DNA of 34,486 bases from an uncultured Caballeronia sp. (GCA_940588625.1 CALNPU010000020.1:1-34486); one strand, 5' to 3'. Shown: positions 9,522 to 18,894, counted from the first letter of the stretch. The notes: generated by a model not told the origin, from the letters alone. Made by a program: numbers and translations.

Positions 9522-12302
9522 TCAGTTCGTCGATGCCGCGTTTTGGCCGCCACCCTGCGCGTTACCCGATGTGATCGGCTTGATCGATCCCTGCACGATA
9601 CTCGCGCCAAAATCGCGGATCAGCGACTGCACGAACGGGTTCTGCGTAATCTCCTGCTCTGCCTCCTGCTGGCGCTGCGCGCGAGCGGCGGCATCGACTG
9701 CAGCGGCCGTGCGGCGCGCCGGACCGACACTCACGTTCACGTCGATTGGCCGGCCGAGCTTATCGGTTAACGCAGCCTTCAGCTTCGCAACCTGTGCGCT
9801 TTCGGCGTACTGCGGCGGCACCGCAAGGGTGATGGACGTGTCGTCGCACGCGGTCAGTTCGCTGTTGAACGCAAGTTGGTAAGCGATCCCCTTCAGCGGC
9901 AAATCCACGGCCAGCGTTGGCCAGTCACCGCTCGCACCAATGGCGTCGAGCGGAACGGCAGGCGGTAACGGACGTGCATCGACTTTGGGCGCTGGCTTGG
10001 CAGCAGGTGCATCGTTAAAACGCAGGTCGTCGGGGCCGCTGTCGAACGCCGGCATGAAATAACCGTCGTCCGATGACACCGGTTGATAGTCGTCCAGCGG
10101 TATTTTTTCCCACGGAGGGGTTACGCCGCTACTGCTCTTGCCCGCACCGGCGCCGCGCTGGGCTCCCGCATTTGCATCATTGCCGTTCGCATCCTGCTGC
10201 GCTCCGTCGAACCGCGAGTCGCCTGCTGCGGGCGCGGCACTTTGATCGGGCGAAGCAGCGGGCCTGCGTGGTACCGGAACCTGTACGGTGGGTGCCGCCT
10301 TCGGGGCGACGGGTTTGCGCACGGGTTCTGGGGCACGTGCCACGCGATCCGACGATACCCGCATGCCTGCACTGCGCAACACATCGAGCGCGACGCTAGC
10401 ACCGCCCGTTCCACGAGGCGAGGCCATTTCTTCAGCCGACGGCGTGGTCTGGTTTTTTGCCCTACCGGCAGCCGCGTGATCGACGAGTTCCTGGGCGGCA
10501 GCGGCAGGCAATGCCGGGTTGGAACCGGGTTCGGACTTAGGCGCAGCCGATACCTTATCCGGAGATGCGCCGGAGCGGTCCCCCGACGAAGGCGTGGTGG
10601 CGGAAGGAGGCGCATCTGAAGGATCGACCGATGGCGCGATGACTTCGGGTGAGCCTAGTCCAGCAGAAATGGTCGTCGAAGCGCTTTGTGTATCCGCCGC
10701 GCCAGCTTCCGCACCCTCCGGCTTGCCGGTCAGCGTTTCAACCTTCCCTTCGGCTGTATCGTTTGGGGCATTGTCACGGGCCAAGGAAACGGCAGGGGTA
10801 TCGATAACCGCAGCCGTTTGATCGGGCTCCGCCATCACGTGAGCCTTTGCAGCCGGCTCCGGCTCAACGGCAATGCTTTGCACCGCGCTGTCAGCACCGC
10901 CCGCGGCAGGACGCTCGTGCGAGGCCGAGGCCGATACTGTCCCCGATGCCGAACCGCTACCATCCGCAGCCGCGCTGCGCTCGAACACGACACTTTGCGG
11001 CAGCAGCGCTTTTGCGCGATCCGAACCCGGTGCGGCGGCTTGCACCGAAGCGACATCGGCTGCGCGATTCGCCACTGGCTTTGCGGTTCCCGCGGCCGCC
11101 ATACCCGACCCGCCGTCCGCGACACCGCTCGGCGCCGATCCGCGCGTGCCGGTACTCGGCGCGCCCATCACCGCCGGCTTTATCCGAGCGCCGCCCCCGC
11201 CTTCTCCGCCCGGTTCACCGGCGGGTTCGAACGCAAGCATGCGCAACAAGGTCATGGTGAAACCGCCGTATTCATCGGGTGCCAGGCCCAGCTCACCGCG
11301 CCCGATCGTCGCGATCTGATAGAAAAGTTGCACGTGCTCGGCGCTGAGCACGCCGGCGAAACGACGGATATCGCTTGCCTCTGGCCATTCGTCCAGCACC
11401 GAAGCCGGTGCGAATTGCGCCCACGCGATCCGGTGCAACAAGCCGGCCAAATCCTGCAGCGCTGTGGAAAACGACAAACTGCGCAACGCCATCTCGTCCG
11501 CGATGCTAAGCATACCCTGCCCGTCGCCGGCCGCGAGGGTATCTAGCAAGCGGATTAGATAACTTTGGTCGAGCGCGCCGAGCATGCCGCGCACGGCTTC
11601 CTCGGTCACCTGGTTCGCCGAATACGCAATGGCCTGGTCGGTGAGCGAAAGCGCGTCGCGCATGCTGCCGTCGGCGGCACGCGACAACAACCGCAACGCC
11701 TGCTGCTCGAAAGGGATCTGCTCTTCACCAAGCACATGCTCCAGATACCCGACGATCTGTCCTGCCGGCATCTGCTTCAAATTGAACTGCAGGCAGCGCG
11801 ACAGCACGGTGACCGGGATCTTCTGGGGATCGGTGGTAGCCAGGATGAACTTAACGTGTGCAGGCGGCTCTTCCAGCGTCTTCAACATGGCGTTGAACGC
11901 GTGGTTCGTGAGCATGTGCACTTCGTCGATCATGTAGACCTTGAAACGCGCATCGACCGGGGCGTACACCGCGCGTTCCAGCAGCGCGGCCATTTCGTCC
12001 ACGCCGCGGTTACTGGCCGCGTCCATCTCCACATAATCGACAAACCGTCCCTCGTCGATCTCCTTGCACGCCCGGCATATGCCGCAAGGCGTGGACGTCA
12101 CGCCGGTCTCGCAGTTGAGCGCCTTGGCAAAAATCCGCGACAGCGTCGTCTTGCCGACACCGCGCGTGCCGGTGAACAAATAGGCATGGTGCAGACGGTC
12201 GCCGTCGAGCACGTGCGTGAGCGCGCGTACCACGTGCTCTTGGCCAACGAGCGAAGTGAAAGATTTGGGCCGCCACTTGCGTGCGAGAACTTGATAGGTC
12301 AT
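9522..12302 (-). CDS. dnaX: DNA polymerase III subunits gamma and tau
   Basis: The clamp-loader ATPase of the replisome, 926 residues. Residues 1-370 form the conserved part: Walker A GTRGVGKT (45-52), a zinc site (C64, C73, C76, C79), Walker B YMIDEVHML, sensor 1 LATTDPQKIP, and the arginine finger motif SRCLQF. Residues of about 375-785 are a low-complexity linker rich in Ala, Pro, Ser and Gly. The tau-specific C-terminus (about 800-926) resumes with LPLKGIAYQLAFNSELTACD and ends in the helix FVQSLIRDFGASIVQ, which in tau binds the polymerase alpha subunit. The linker makes it much longer than E. coli DnaX (643 residues). I see no obvious A-rich frameshift signal for making gamma. The frame is open throughout. 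Confidence 0.95.
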   Translation of the reverse strand: MTYQVLARKWRPKSFTSLVGQEHVVRALTHVLDGDRLHHAYLFTGTRGVGKTTLSRIFAKALNCETGVTSTPCGICRACKEIDEGRFVDYVEMDAASNRGVDEMAALLERAVYAPVDARFKVYMIDEVHMLTNHAFNAMLKTLEEPPAHVKFILATTDPQKIPVTVLSRCLQFNLKQMPAGQIVGYLEHVLGEEQIPFEQQALRLLSRAADGSMRDALSLTDQAIAYSANQVTEEAVRGMLGALDQSYLIRLLDTLAAGDGQGMLSIADEMALRSLSFSTALQDLAGLLHRIAWAQFAPASVLDEWPEASDIRRFAGVLSAEHVQLFYQIATIGRGELGLAPDEYGGFTMTLLRMLAFEPAGEPGGEGGGGARIKPAVMGAPSTGTRGSAPSGVADGGSGMAAAGTAKPVANRAADVASVQAAAPGSDRAKALLPQSVVFERSAAADGSGSASGTVSASASHERPAAGGADSAVQSIAVEPEPAAKAHVMAEPDQTAAVIDTPAVSLARDNAPNDTAEGKVETLTGKPEGAEAGAADTQSASTTISAGLGSPEVIAPSVDPSDAPPSATTPSSGDRSGASPDKVSAAPKSEPGSNPALPAAAAQELVDHAAAGRAKNQTTPSAEEMASPRGTGGASVALDVLRSAGMRVSSDRVARAPEPVRKPVAPKAAPTVQVPVPRRPAASPDQSAAPAAGDSRFDGAQQDANGNDANAGAQRGAGAGKSSSGVTPPWEKIPLDDYQPVSSDDGYFMPAFDSGPDDLRFNDAPAAKPAPKVDARPLPPAVPLDAIGASGDWPTLAVDLPLKGIAYQLAFNSELTACDDTSITLAVPPQYAESAQVAKLKAALTDKLGRPIDVNVSVGPARRTAAAVDAAARAQRQQEAEQEITQNPFVQSLIRDFGASIVQGSIKPITSGNAQGGGQNAASTN

Positions 12303-12618
12303 GCCGAAATTGTATCAACAACATCGAGAAGCAAAAGCGTTTCCCCTGCCGCGCACGCCGGCGGAAGCGGCGCGCCGGAACCTGCCCCGCGTGTTCTCAG
12401 AAAGCAAAAAACGTGGGAGGCACACGCATGAAACACGCAAACGGTTAACAGAGGACTCCATGAGAACGCCATGAACCCGGAAAACACAAGAAGTTGGAAA
12501 CGAGGGACAAAACGACGGTACGCTTGGAATGCGCCCTGGGGAAACTACGGGGTATGACGAAAGGCTGGAAACAACCAGACAAACACAAAGAAGAAAACAC
12601 TAGGAAGAAAAAGCGAAA
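12303..12618. other. Gene-free stretch between dnaX and the SRP RNA gene
   Basis: About 316 bases with no convincing gene. On the minus strand a T-rich run directly after the SRP RNA could help end that transcript. The rest must hold the dnaX promoter and leader, but I cannot single out -35 and -10 elements. Confidence 0.5.
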
Positions 12619-12718
12619 GTGACGAGCCCGACCCTCGGCACTGGTAGAAAACGGCTGTGGCTGCTTCGTTCCCGACCTGACCAGGTTGACCGCGCCACCA
12701 TGCGAGGAGGCCCGTCAC
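12619..12718 (-). ncRNA. ffs: 4.5S signal recognition particle RNA (small bacterial type)
   Basis: A 100-base RNA on the minus strand. The 5' and 3' ends pair perfectly (GTGACG with CGTCAC) and the helix continues GGCC(U) with (G)GGCT and CCUC with GAGG. The conserved apical domain reads GGTCAGGTCGGGAACGAAG followed by CAGCC. Compared with E. coli (CCGGAAGG) the GGAA tetraloop is kept and its closing C-G pair has become G-C, a compensated change that supports a working hairpin. This domain binds the Ffh M domain to form the SRP that targets membrane proteins. Location next to dnaX matches other Burkholderia. A T-rich run (TTTCGCTTTTTC) follows the 3' end. Confidence 0.93.
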
Positions 12719-12723
12719 ATAGA

Positions 12724-12729
12724 ATCTTA
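12724..12729 (-). promoter_or_regulatory. Candidate -10 box of the SRP RNA gene
   Basis: Minus-strand TAAGAT ends five bases before the first base of the predicted RNA (12718), which is the correct distance for a -10 hexamer. No strong -35 element is visible at the usual spacing. Confidence 0.5.
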
Positions 12730-13115
12730 TCAGAGAAGGATCGCCGCGCCTACTACCCAAAGCTGAGCGCTATTGCAATTCAGGCACGTAATCGCAATAT
12801 TCGTGGCGTGTGGGGCCGGCAGCCTTTCCGCATGCCCGCTGCCCACTATATGAATACGCCGCAAATCGCGCGCTGGAGGTTCGTACAGACGGGGCCTATC
12901 GGTACCCGACAACAGATAGCAAAGTAAGCTAAGATGACAATTTGAAACACCGGTTAAATATCGTGTGAGGCAGAACGCGGCTTTTCCGGCAACGCGGTAC
13001 GCGCCCATCCAAGCGAGCGGCTCTACACCCCGCAGCGCGGTGAACTATTTCCTGTTTTGGTGTATCGTGGCGAGCATTCAAACGCGGGCCTCGAATTCAT
13101 AGAGGTATTCACATA
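12730..13115. other. Gene-free stretch upstream of trxA
   Basis: Nearly 390 bases between the SRP RNA promoter and trxA. Both strands have short open frames with no family resemblance. It must carry the trxA promoter, which I cannot place with confidence. The ribosome-binding site of trxA (AGAGGT, about 10 bases before its ATG) is at the end. Confidence 0.5.
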
Positions 13116-13442
13116 ATGAGCGAATCGATCAAATATATCAGCGACGCATCCTTTGACCAGGACGTCACGAAATCGGATAAACCCGTCCTGCTCGATTTCT
13201 GGGCGGAATGGTGCGGTCCCTGCAAGATGATTGCTCCGATTCTCGACGAAGTGGCCAAGGACTACGGCGACCGCCTGCAGATCGCGAAGATCAATGTGGA
13301 CGAGCATCAATCGACACCGGTCAAGTTCGGCGTGCGCGGTATACCCACGCTGATCCTGTTCAAGAATGGTGCAGTCGCCGCGCAGAAGGTCGGCGCATTG
13401 TCCAAGCCGCAACTGACCGCGTTCCTGGACAGCAACCTGTGA
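13116..13442 (+). CDS. trxA: Thioredoxin 1
   Basis: A cytoplasmic disulfide reductase of 108 residues. The active site WCGPC is at 32-36 (Cys33 and Cys36) in the context [19 protein letters not shown]. The cis-proline is in [14 protein letters not shown], and the buried acid (Asp27 in DFWA) is present. Length and termini are typical. It sits directly upstream of rho in the arrangement common to beta- and gammaproteobacteria, separated by about 390 bases that contain a hairpin and a separate candidate rho promoter. It would serve as electron donor to ribonucleotide reductase, methionine sulfoxide reductases and others. Confidence 0.97.
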   Translation: MSESIKYISDASFDQDVTKSDKPVLLDFWAEWCGPCKMIAPILDEVAKDYGDRLQIAKINVDEHQSTPVKFGVRGIPTLILFKNGAVAAQKVGALSKPQLTAFLDSNL

Positions 13443-13458
13443 TTTGAAGTTGTGACTC

Positions 13459-13493
13459 GGAGCCGGAAAACCCGCAACGGTATTTCCGGCTCC
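13459..13493 (+). terminator. Hairpin after trxA
   Basis: A perfect 11-bp stem, GGAGCCGGAAA with TTTCCGGCTCC, enclosing a 13-base loop, 17 bases after the trxA stop. No T run follows, so it is either a weak terminator or a stabiliser of the 3' end of the mRNA. Confidence 0.5.
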
Positions 13494-13601
13494 CGCGGAA
13501 CAGTTGCCTCCAGCAGCATGGCCCGGTGTCCGGATTTGATGCGGTCGCATCTGGCATTACAAGTAAAAGTTGGCAAAAGCAATTAGCAGCACGTGAGATT
13601 C

Positions 13602-13628
13602 TGGTAAAATGTTGTGAGACCACAACAT
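13602..13628 (+). promoter_or_regulatory. Candidate extended -10 promoter with overlapping palindrome upstream of rho
   Basis: TGG-TAAAAT (13602-13610) fits an extended -10 element. It runs into a perfect palindrome, ATGTTGTG-AGAC-CACAACAT (13609-13628), that would lie at the transcription start and could be an operator or the first hairpin of the rho leader. No clear -35 is present. The message would have a leader of about 215 bases; in E. coli rho expression is held down by premature termination in its leader. Confidence 0.4.
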
Positions 13629-13700
13629 GAACGCGGAATGACACTGCCGCCACGGTCACTCGAGTCCCTGCCGGCGTGTGCTATGCTAAAATGCTAAGAT

Positions 13701-13737
13701 GTACACGTACAGACGTACCGTACACGTACAGACGTAC
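13701..13737. repeat. Two copies of an 18-bp repeat in the rho leader
   Basis: GTACACGTACAGACGTAC occurs at 13701-13718 and again at 13720-13737, one base apart, giving a 19-bp period. Each copy is itself rich in the self-complementary ACGT/GTAC elements. Just upstream, ATGCTAAA and ATGCTAAG (13683-13698) form another near-duplicate. The block lies about 100 bases before the rho start. Confidence 0.85.
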
Positions 13738-13834
13738 GTTTCCTAGACGGCAAGACGTTTAGGTCCTTGAGCGTTCAGCTCACTTCTCCTCCCAAATTCT
13801 CTGTTGTACCGCTTCTCCCTGGCGGGAAATCCGT

Positions 13835-15100
13835 ATGCATTTATCCGAGCTCAAGTCTCAGCACGTCTCCGCATTGATCGAAATGGCCAATGGCCTGGAG
13901 ATCGAAAACGCCAATCGACTGCGCAAGCAGGAATTGATGTTCGCGATTCTTAAAAAGCGCGCCAAGACCGGCGACACGATTTTCGGCGACGGCACGCTCG
14001 AAGTATTACCGGACGGCTTCGGCTTTCTCCGGTCTCCCGAGACCTCGTATCTCGCCAGCACAGACGACATCTACATCAGTCCGTCGCAGATCCGCCGCTT
14101 CAATCTGCATACCGGCGACACCATTGAAGGTGAAGTGCGTACGCCGAAAGACGGCGAGCGCTACTTTGCCCTCGTCAAGGTGGACAAGGTCAACGGCCAG
14201 GCGCCGGAAGCCTCGAAGCACAAGATCATGTTCGAGAACCTGACGCCTCTGCATCCGAACAAGCCGATGCCGCTCGAGCGCGAAATGCGCGGCGAAGAGA
14301 ACGTGACGGGCCGGATCATCGACATGATCTCGCCTATCGGCAAGGGTCAGCGCGGGTTGCTAGTGGCATCGCCGAAATCGGGCAAGACCGTGATGCTGCA
14401 GCACATTGCGCATGCCATCAAATCGAACCACCCCGACATCGTGCTGTTCGTGCTGCTGATCGACGAACGGCCGGAAGAAGTGACGGAAATGCAGCGCTCG
14501 GTGGTCGGCGAAGTGATCGCCTCCACCTTTGACGAACCCGCCGCGCGCCACGTGCAAGTCGCCGAAATGGTGATCGAAAAGGCCAAGCGCCTGGTCGAAA
14601 TGAAGCACGACGTCGTGATTCTGCTGGACTCCATCACGCGTCTGGCACGCGCCTACAACACGGTTGTGCCGGCCTCGGGCAAGGTGCTGACCGGCGGTGT
14701 GGATGCAAACGCGCTGCAACGGCCGAAGCGCTTCTTCGGCGCGGCGCGTAACATTGAGGAAGGCGGATCGCTAACCATCATCGGCACGGCGCTGATTGAA
14801 ACCGGCAGCCGGATGGACGACGTGATCTACGAAGAGTTCAAGGGCACGGGCAACATGGAAGTGCACCTGGAACGCCGCCTTGCAGAAAAGCGCGTGTATC
14901 CGTCGATCAACCTGAACAAGTCCAGCACGCGTCGCGAAGAATTGCTCATCAAGCCTGACCTGCTGCAAAAAGTCTGGGTACTGCGCAAGTTCATTAACGA
15001 CATGGACGAAGTCGAGTCCATGGAATTCCTGCTCGACAAGATTCGCCAGACCAAGAACAACGCTGAATTCTTCGACCTGATGCGCCGCGGTGGTAGCTAA
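13835..15100 (+). CDS. rho: Transcription termination factor Rho
   Basis: The hexameric RNA helicase that ends Rho-dependent transcription, 421 residues. The N-terminal Rho-N helices ([19 protein letters not shown]) are followed by the primary RNA-binding cold-shock-like domain with [19 protein letters not shown]. The ATPase core has Walker A ASPKSGKT (178-185), Walker [17 protein letters not shown] and the Q- and R-loop regions ([20 protein letters not shown]). It ends with the usual FFDLMRRG. There is no insertion domain. The frame is intact and ends at a good terminator. In a lineage piling up pseudogenes, Rho would also silence their untranslated transcripts; this is an inference. Confidence 0.97.
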   Translation: MHLSELKSQHVSALIEMANGLEIENANRLRKQELMFAILKKRAKTGDTIFGDGTLEVLPDGFGFLRSPETSYLASTDDIYISPSQIRRFNLHTGDTIEGEVRTPKDGERYFALVKVDKVNGQAPEASKHKIMFENLTPLHPNKPMPLEREMRGEENVTGRIIDMISPIGKGQRGLLVASPKSGKTVMLQHIAHAIKSNHPDIVLFVLLIDERPEEVTEMQRSVVGEVIASTFDEPAARHVQVAEMVIEKAKRLVEMKHDVVILLDSITRLARAYNTVVPASGKVLTGGVDANALQRPKRFFGAARNIEEGGSLTIIGTALIETGSRMDDVIYEEFKGTGNMEVHLERRLAEKRVYPSINLNKSSTRREELLIKPDLLQKVWVLRKFINDMDEVESMEFLLDKIRQTKNNAEFFDLMRRGGS

Positions 15101-15141
15101 TCCAACAAGTTAATCCAACGCGCTGGTTCGAAACATGAAAG

Positions 15142-15167
15142 CCGCCCACCTTCGCTGGCGGTTTTTT
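15142..15167 (+). terminator. Rho-independent terminator after rho
   Basis: A CCGCC/GGCGG stem with a 10-base loop followed by six T, about 40 bases past the rho stop codon. Confidence 0.75.
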
Positions 15168-15196
15168 CCGTCTACCGAAACTAACTAGCAGTGCCA

Positions 15197-15229
15197 TTGA
15201 TAACGTTCATGTTCATGTTGATCTATAAT
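15197..15229 (+). promoter_or_regulatory. Candidate promoter of the broken merR gene
   Basis: A consensus TATAAT at 15224-15229 with TTGATA at 15197-15202. The 21-base spacer is too long for an ordinary promoter, but stretched spacers occur at promoters controlled by MerR regulators. The spacer contains a TTCATG direct repeat. Confidence 0.4.
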
Positions 15230-15280
15230 TTCTGGAGATCATCATCCGCCGAGATACTGATAAAACCATCGGCCAGCGCC

Positions 15281-15760
15281 ATGTCCAGCGAACTGCTCAC
15301 CGTACGCGACGCCGCCGAACGACTCGGCGTCACCTCGCGCACGCTGAATACTACGAAGAACGCGGTCTTGTTACGCCGAGCCGGAGCGAGGGGCGGTATC
15401 GGCTATATGACGATGACGAAAACGATTTGGAGCGCTTCGGGCGGATCTTGCGGCTGCGGTCGCTGGGATTTTCGCTGCATGGCATTATCGAAATGCTCAA
15501 GCGGCCGCTCGAGAAAATCGCCGCGGGCTAAAACCGCTACTCACCGGAATCGCTGGCGGACATCCGCCAAGGCCTGCAGCAGCTTGACGCCATTGATACC
15601 CCCGCATTGAGTCCGTGCGCCGCGAGCTGAAAGAAGCGCAAGCCGTGCGCGCCGAACTGCGTCTCGACCTGGACTACGTGGAAGCGCGTCGGCCGGCTAG
15701 CCGGCCGACGCGCTGCTCGAACAAAGATCCAAGGCTGGGAGCAAGAAGTAATCCAGAGTG
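15281..15760 (+). pseudogene. MerR family transcriptional regulator, frameshifted
   Basis: The N-terminal winged helix starts at ATG 15281 with LLTVRDAAERLGVTSRTL. The frame then slips near 15347 and continues as YYEERGLVTPSRSEGRYRLY, ERFGRILRLRSLGFSLHGII and EMLKRPLEKIAAG, where an in-frame stop appears. Downstream, SPESLADIRQGLQQLDAI and RRELKEAQAVRAELRLDLDY continue the C-terminal coiled coil in further frames. MerR proteins bind as dimers to long-spacer promoters and respond to a ligand through the C-terminal part. The 3' limit is unclear because the coiled-coil-like WEQEVIQSARAQ just before the MFS gene could belong to it. Confidence 0.85.
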
Positions 15761-15771
15761 CGCGGGCACAA

Positions 15772-17287
15772 GTGTTCACCGTCGAGCAGTTGCGCGGCGA
15801 TTTTCTCCCGTGGGTGCTCGCGCTCGAGACCGGGCTGGATTACTTCGACAACGCCATCTTTTCGTTTTTCGCCAGCTACATTGCCGGCGGCATTAATGCA
15901 TCGCCGGATGAGCTCGTGTGGTCGTCGAGTGCGTACGCGGTCGTGCTCGGCATTTTGCAGCAGCAATGGTGGGTGGGCTGTCTCGGGCACCGGCGTTATG
16001 TAGCCGGCTGCATGCTGCTTTACGCATACGGCGTGATGATGTCTGCGCTCACCGAAACCTCGCTGCAACTGATGTTCACGCGCGGTCTGCAAGGCTATTT
16101 CATCGGTCCGATGATGGGCGCATGCCGGATCCTGATCCAGGTCAGCTTTACGCCGCAAGAACGCGCCGGCGCGATGCGAGCGTTCCTGATCTGATCCTGA
16201 TTGTGGGCAGCAGCGCGGTTGCGCCCTTGCTTGGCGGCTGGCTGGTATCGCATTTCGACTGGCGTGCATTGTTCGCCTGCACCGCGCCCGCAGGGCTCGC
16301 ATTTGCGGTGCTGGCAATGCTTGCGCTACCTGATTCGGGCAATGTGGTGCGGGAAGAACGCAGTGCGACGAGTTTCTGGCCATATCTGTGTTCGCGTTTG
16401 CCCAGGGAGCACTGCATATCGTGATGCAGCAAGTGCACTTCAGCACATCGCCCGCGCTCGTGCTGCTGATGGTCGTGGGTATGGGCGCCCTCGCCTGGTT
16501 TGCATGGATCAATGGTATCTCCCGCACCCCTCGGGCGCCTTCACGCGCTGCGCGAGTGCTCGTTTCAGGTCGGTCTCCTGCTCTATATGTTCTATTACTT
16601 CGAGTCGACAGGATTCAGCTACCTGATCTCACGATTCCTTGAACAGGGTCTCGACTATCCGGTCGAAAACACGGGCCGGCTGGTTGGCATTACGTCGCTG
16701 ATATCGGGTTCCGCGCTGTTCCTATATTTCAGATATACGAAGTACGTGAAGCGCAAGAAATGGATCATCGTGCCGGGTTTCACGATTGCGGCGCTGGTCG
16801 GGTGGCTGATGACGCGCATGTCGCCGGGCGTGGCCCAAGCGACCTGATCCTGCCAATGCTGTTGCGGGGCCTGTTGCTGCTGTTCATCGTGCTGCCAGTG
16901 GCAAACCTGACGTTCAGGATTTTCGAGATCGAGGAGTTTACGCATGGATACCGGCTGAAGAATATCGTGCGGCAGTTGACGCTCTCGTTTGCCACGGCGG
17001 CCGTGATTATTGTCGAGCAGCATCAAGAAGCGCTGCATCAGTCGCGCCTCGCCGAAGCTGTGAATCCGTACAATCCGGAGTTTCAGAACGCCGCGAATGC
17101 GCTGGCGAATGGCTTCGCGGCAGCGGGCCATTCAGCCGCCGATGCGCATGCGCTCGCTATGGCAACCATCGCTCGCACGGTCGCGCAACAGGCAAGTTTC
17201 CTGGCTTCGCTCGACGGCTTTTATTTCCTGATGGGCGTGGCGATTTGCGGCGGTGCGTTCGCCCTCTGGCAAAAACAGATCGATTGA
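15772..17287 (+). pseudogene. DHA2-like MFS multidrug transporter, frameshifted
   Basis: A major facilitator superfamily exporter with expected length of about 505 residues and 14 membrane spans. The first piece, from a GTG at 15772, reads LPWVLALETGLDYFDNAIFS, PDELVWSSSAYAVVLGIL (a few residues seem lost in this span), WVGCLGHRRYVAGCMLL and QGYFIGPMMGACRILIQVSF. Four further pieces follow in other frames: APLLGGWLVSHFDWRALFAC; FAFAQGALHIVMQQVHFSTS; RECSFQVGLLLYMFYYFEST; and LRGLLLLFIVLPVANLTFRI to the stop. Shifts are near 16190, 16385, 16540 and 16845. It follows the broken merR on the same strand, which probably controlled it. Transport is surely lost. Confidence 0.9.
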
Positions 17288-17324
17288 GTTCGAGAGAACT
17301 CTTCGAGAAAACGAGGCAGACCTC

Positions 17325-18170
17325 ATGGCCAATTTCCTGACCCGGTTGATCAGCGGAAATCGTCGTGAACGCGCGCTGCGCAAGCACGCCATCGACGACA
17401 CCCTCTGGCAAACCACGCTCGATCATCTGCCGTTTTTCGGCCACTTGGACGACGACGGGCGCGCCCGTCTGCGCGAATGCACGACACTTTTTATCGCGGA
17501 AAAGGAGTTTTCTACCGCCCATGACCTGACGCTCACCGACGCGATGATCGTCGCCATCGCGGCGCAAGCCTGCCTGCCCGTGCTGAATCTGAGCCTGGAC
17601 TTGTACCGCGGCTGGGTCGGCGTGATCGTGTATCCGGGCGAGTTCGTGATCCGCAAGACCGTGGAGGACGAAGCCGGCGTGGTACACGAGATCGAGCACG
17701 ATGCGAGCGGCGAAGCATGGAAAGGCGGGCCGGTTGTGTTGTCGGAAGACGCGCAGATAACCGACGGCGAGGACGCCTACAACGTCGTCATCCACGAATT
17801 TGCGCACAAGATCGACATGCTGAACGGCGAGGCGGACGGGCATCCGCCGCTCTTCCGCCGCTGGCACGCACCGCTCGATTCCAACACGTGGAACGACGTT
17901 TTCGATCACGCCTACGACCATTTCTGCGCTCAGGTCGATGCCGTTCCGCCGCGCCGCTGGGGCCACTTTGAACGCGAATCGCTGATCGATCCCTACGCCG
18001 CCGACCATCCGTCGGAGTTTTTCGCGGTCTGCAGCGAGGCACTGTTCGTGCAACCGATGGTGTTCGAGCGGGAATATCCGGAATTGTATCGCTTGCTCGC
18101 CTGGTATTATCGGCAGGACCCTGCGGGCGTGGGAGCGCTGGGGACATCGGATTCGCCGGGGCGGGAATGA
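17325..18170 (+). CDS. mtfA: Zinc-dependent peptidase of the MtfA family
   Basis: A 281-residue cytosolic protein with the gluzincin-like motif HEFAH (157-161, in VVIHEFAHKIDMLNGEADG), the zinc-binding site of MtfA. A downstream acidic block, DHPSEFFAVCSEALF, fits the third ligand. MtfA of E. coli binds the glucose repressor Mlc and has aminopeptidase activity; whether Mlc exists in this organism cannot be told. I chose the ATG at 17325, preceded by GAGG, over the longer frame from 17253 that overlaps the end of the MFS remnant. It is intact although the two genes before it are ruined. Confidence 0.9.
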   Translation: MANFLTRLISGNRRERALRKHAIDDTLWQTTLDHLPFFGHLDDDGRARLRECTTLFIAEKEFSTAHDLTLTDAMIVAIAAQACLPVLNLSLDLYRGWVGVIVYPGEFVIRKTVEDEAGVVHEIEHDASGEAWKGGPVVLSEDAQITDGEDAYNVVIHEFAHKIDMLNGEADGHPPLFRRWHAPLDSNTWNDVFDHAYDHFCAQVDAVPPRRWGHFERESLIDPYAADHPSEFFAVCSEALFVQPMVFEREYPELYRLLAWYYRQDPAGVGALGTSDSPGRE

Positions 18171-18223
18171 ACCCCGCAAGTCGAGTCCAGGCACCCTGAG
18201 AACATGCCAAACGGCCGGTTTTC

Positions 18224-18232
18224 TGGCATAAT
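18224..18232 (+). promoter_or_regulatory. Candidate extended -10 promoter of rpmE2
   Basis: TGG-CATAAT, an extended -10 element, about 120 bases before the rpmE2 start. No good -35 hexamer is seen. The DNA around it is locally AT-rich. Confidence 0.4.
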
Positions 18233-18349
18233 ATTTGTTTTTCGACCTCAGGCAGTGGCTCGCGTCGCGCCGCAGGATCGGCTTACAAGCGCACGCGCAA
18301 AACCCGCAACCCGGGTGGGCTGGCTACCAACAGATACCAAGGAAAGACC

Positions 18350-18604
18350 ATGAAAGAAGGCATTCACCCGAATTACCGCGAAGTGCTGTTCGTCGACATG
18401 TCGAATGACTTCAAGTTCATCACACGCTCGACCATCAACACGCGCGAAACCGGCGAGTTCGAAGGTAAGACGTACCCGCTGGCAAAGATCGAAGTGTCGT
18501 CGGAATCGCATCCTTTCTACACCGGTCAGCAAAAGATCATGGACACGGCCGGTCGCGTCGAGAAGTTCAACAAGAAGTTCGCAGCATTTTCGGCAAAGAA
18601 GTAA
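18350..18604 (+). CDS. rpmE2: 50S ribosomal protein L31 type B
   Basis: A ribosomal protein of 84 residues beginning [20 protein letters not shown] and including [20 protein letters not shown] and [20 protein letters not shown]. It lacks the CxxC zinc ribbon of type A L31, which marks it as the zinc-independent type B (YkgM-like) form. A ribosome-binding site (AAGGAAAG) precedes the ATG. A good terminator follows, so it is a single-gene unit. In related genomes L31 is found close to rho; here the merR, MFS and mtfA genes lie between. Confidence 0.96.
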   Translation: MKEGIHPNYREVLFVDMSNDFKFITRSTINTRETGEFEGKTYPLAKIEVSSESHPFYTGQQKIMDTAGRVEKFNKKFAAFSAKK

Positions 18605-18633
18605 TTAGCCGAGAAAGTAGAAGGCTGGAATCG

Positions 18634-18660
18634 AAAAAGGCAGCGAGAGCTGCTTTTTTT
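18634..18660 (+). terminator. Rho-independent terminator after rpmE2
   Basis: An A-rich flank, stem GCAGC/GCTGC with a GAGA loop, then seven T. It lies about 30 bases after the rpmE2 stop. Confidence 0.85.
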
Positions 18661-18894
18661 CGTCTGTGTCCCGTGTTTCGAGGCGTCGCCAAGCCAATCA
18701 GGCGTACATCGGGCGAACTCTTCCGGTCAAACAGCCACGCCGACAAGCACCGCAATGACGCGCGTGACGCTGCCCGTCTACAATGCCGGATTCGGTAAAA
18801 ATCGCACGATCTGTCAAGGCACGAGATTCGCGTGCCATGCAAGACCCAAGCGCCGCCGCATTGCTCCATCAGTTTTGTTCCCTCGCCCAAACGT

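Noticed and set aside
10686-11546. Open frame of 286 codons on the plus strand
   Set aside because: Antisense to the dnaX linker; Arg/Cys-rich with no recognisable domain.
13701-13737. CRISPR-like repeat
   Set aside because: Only two copies with a one-base gap and no spacers; a tandem duplication, not an array.
17157-18194. Open frame of 345 codons on the minus strand
   Set aside because: Antisense to mtfA, whose HExxH protein is clearly real; the composition is shadow-like.
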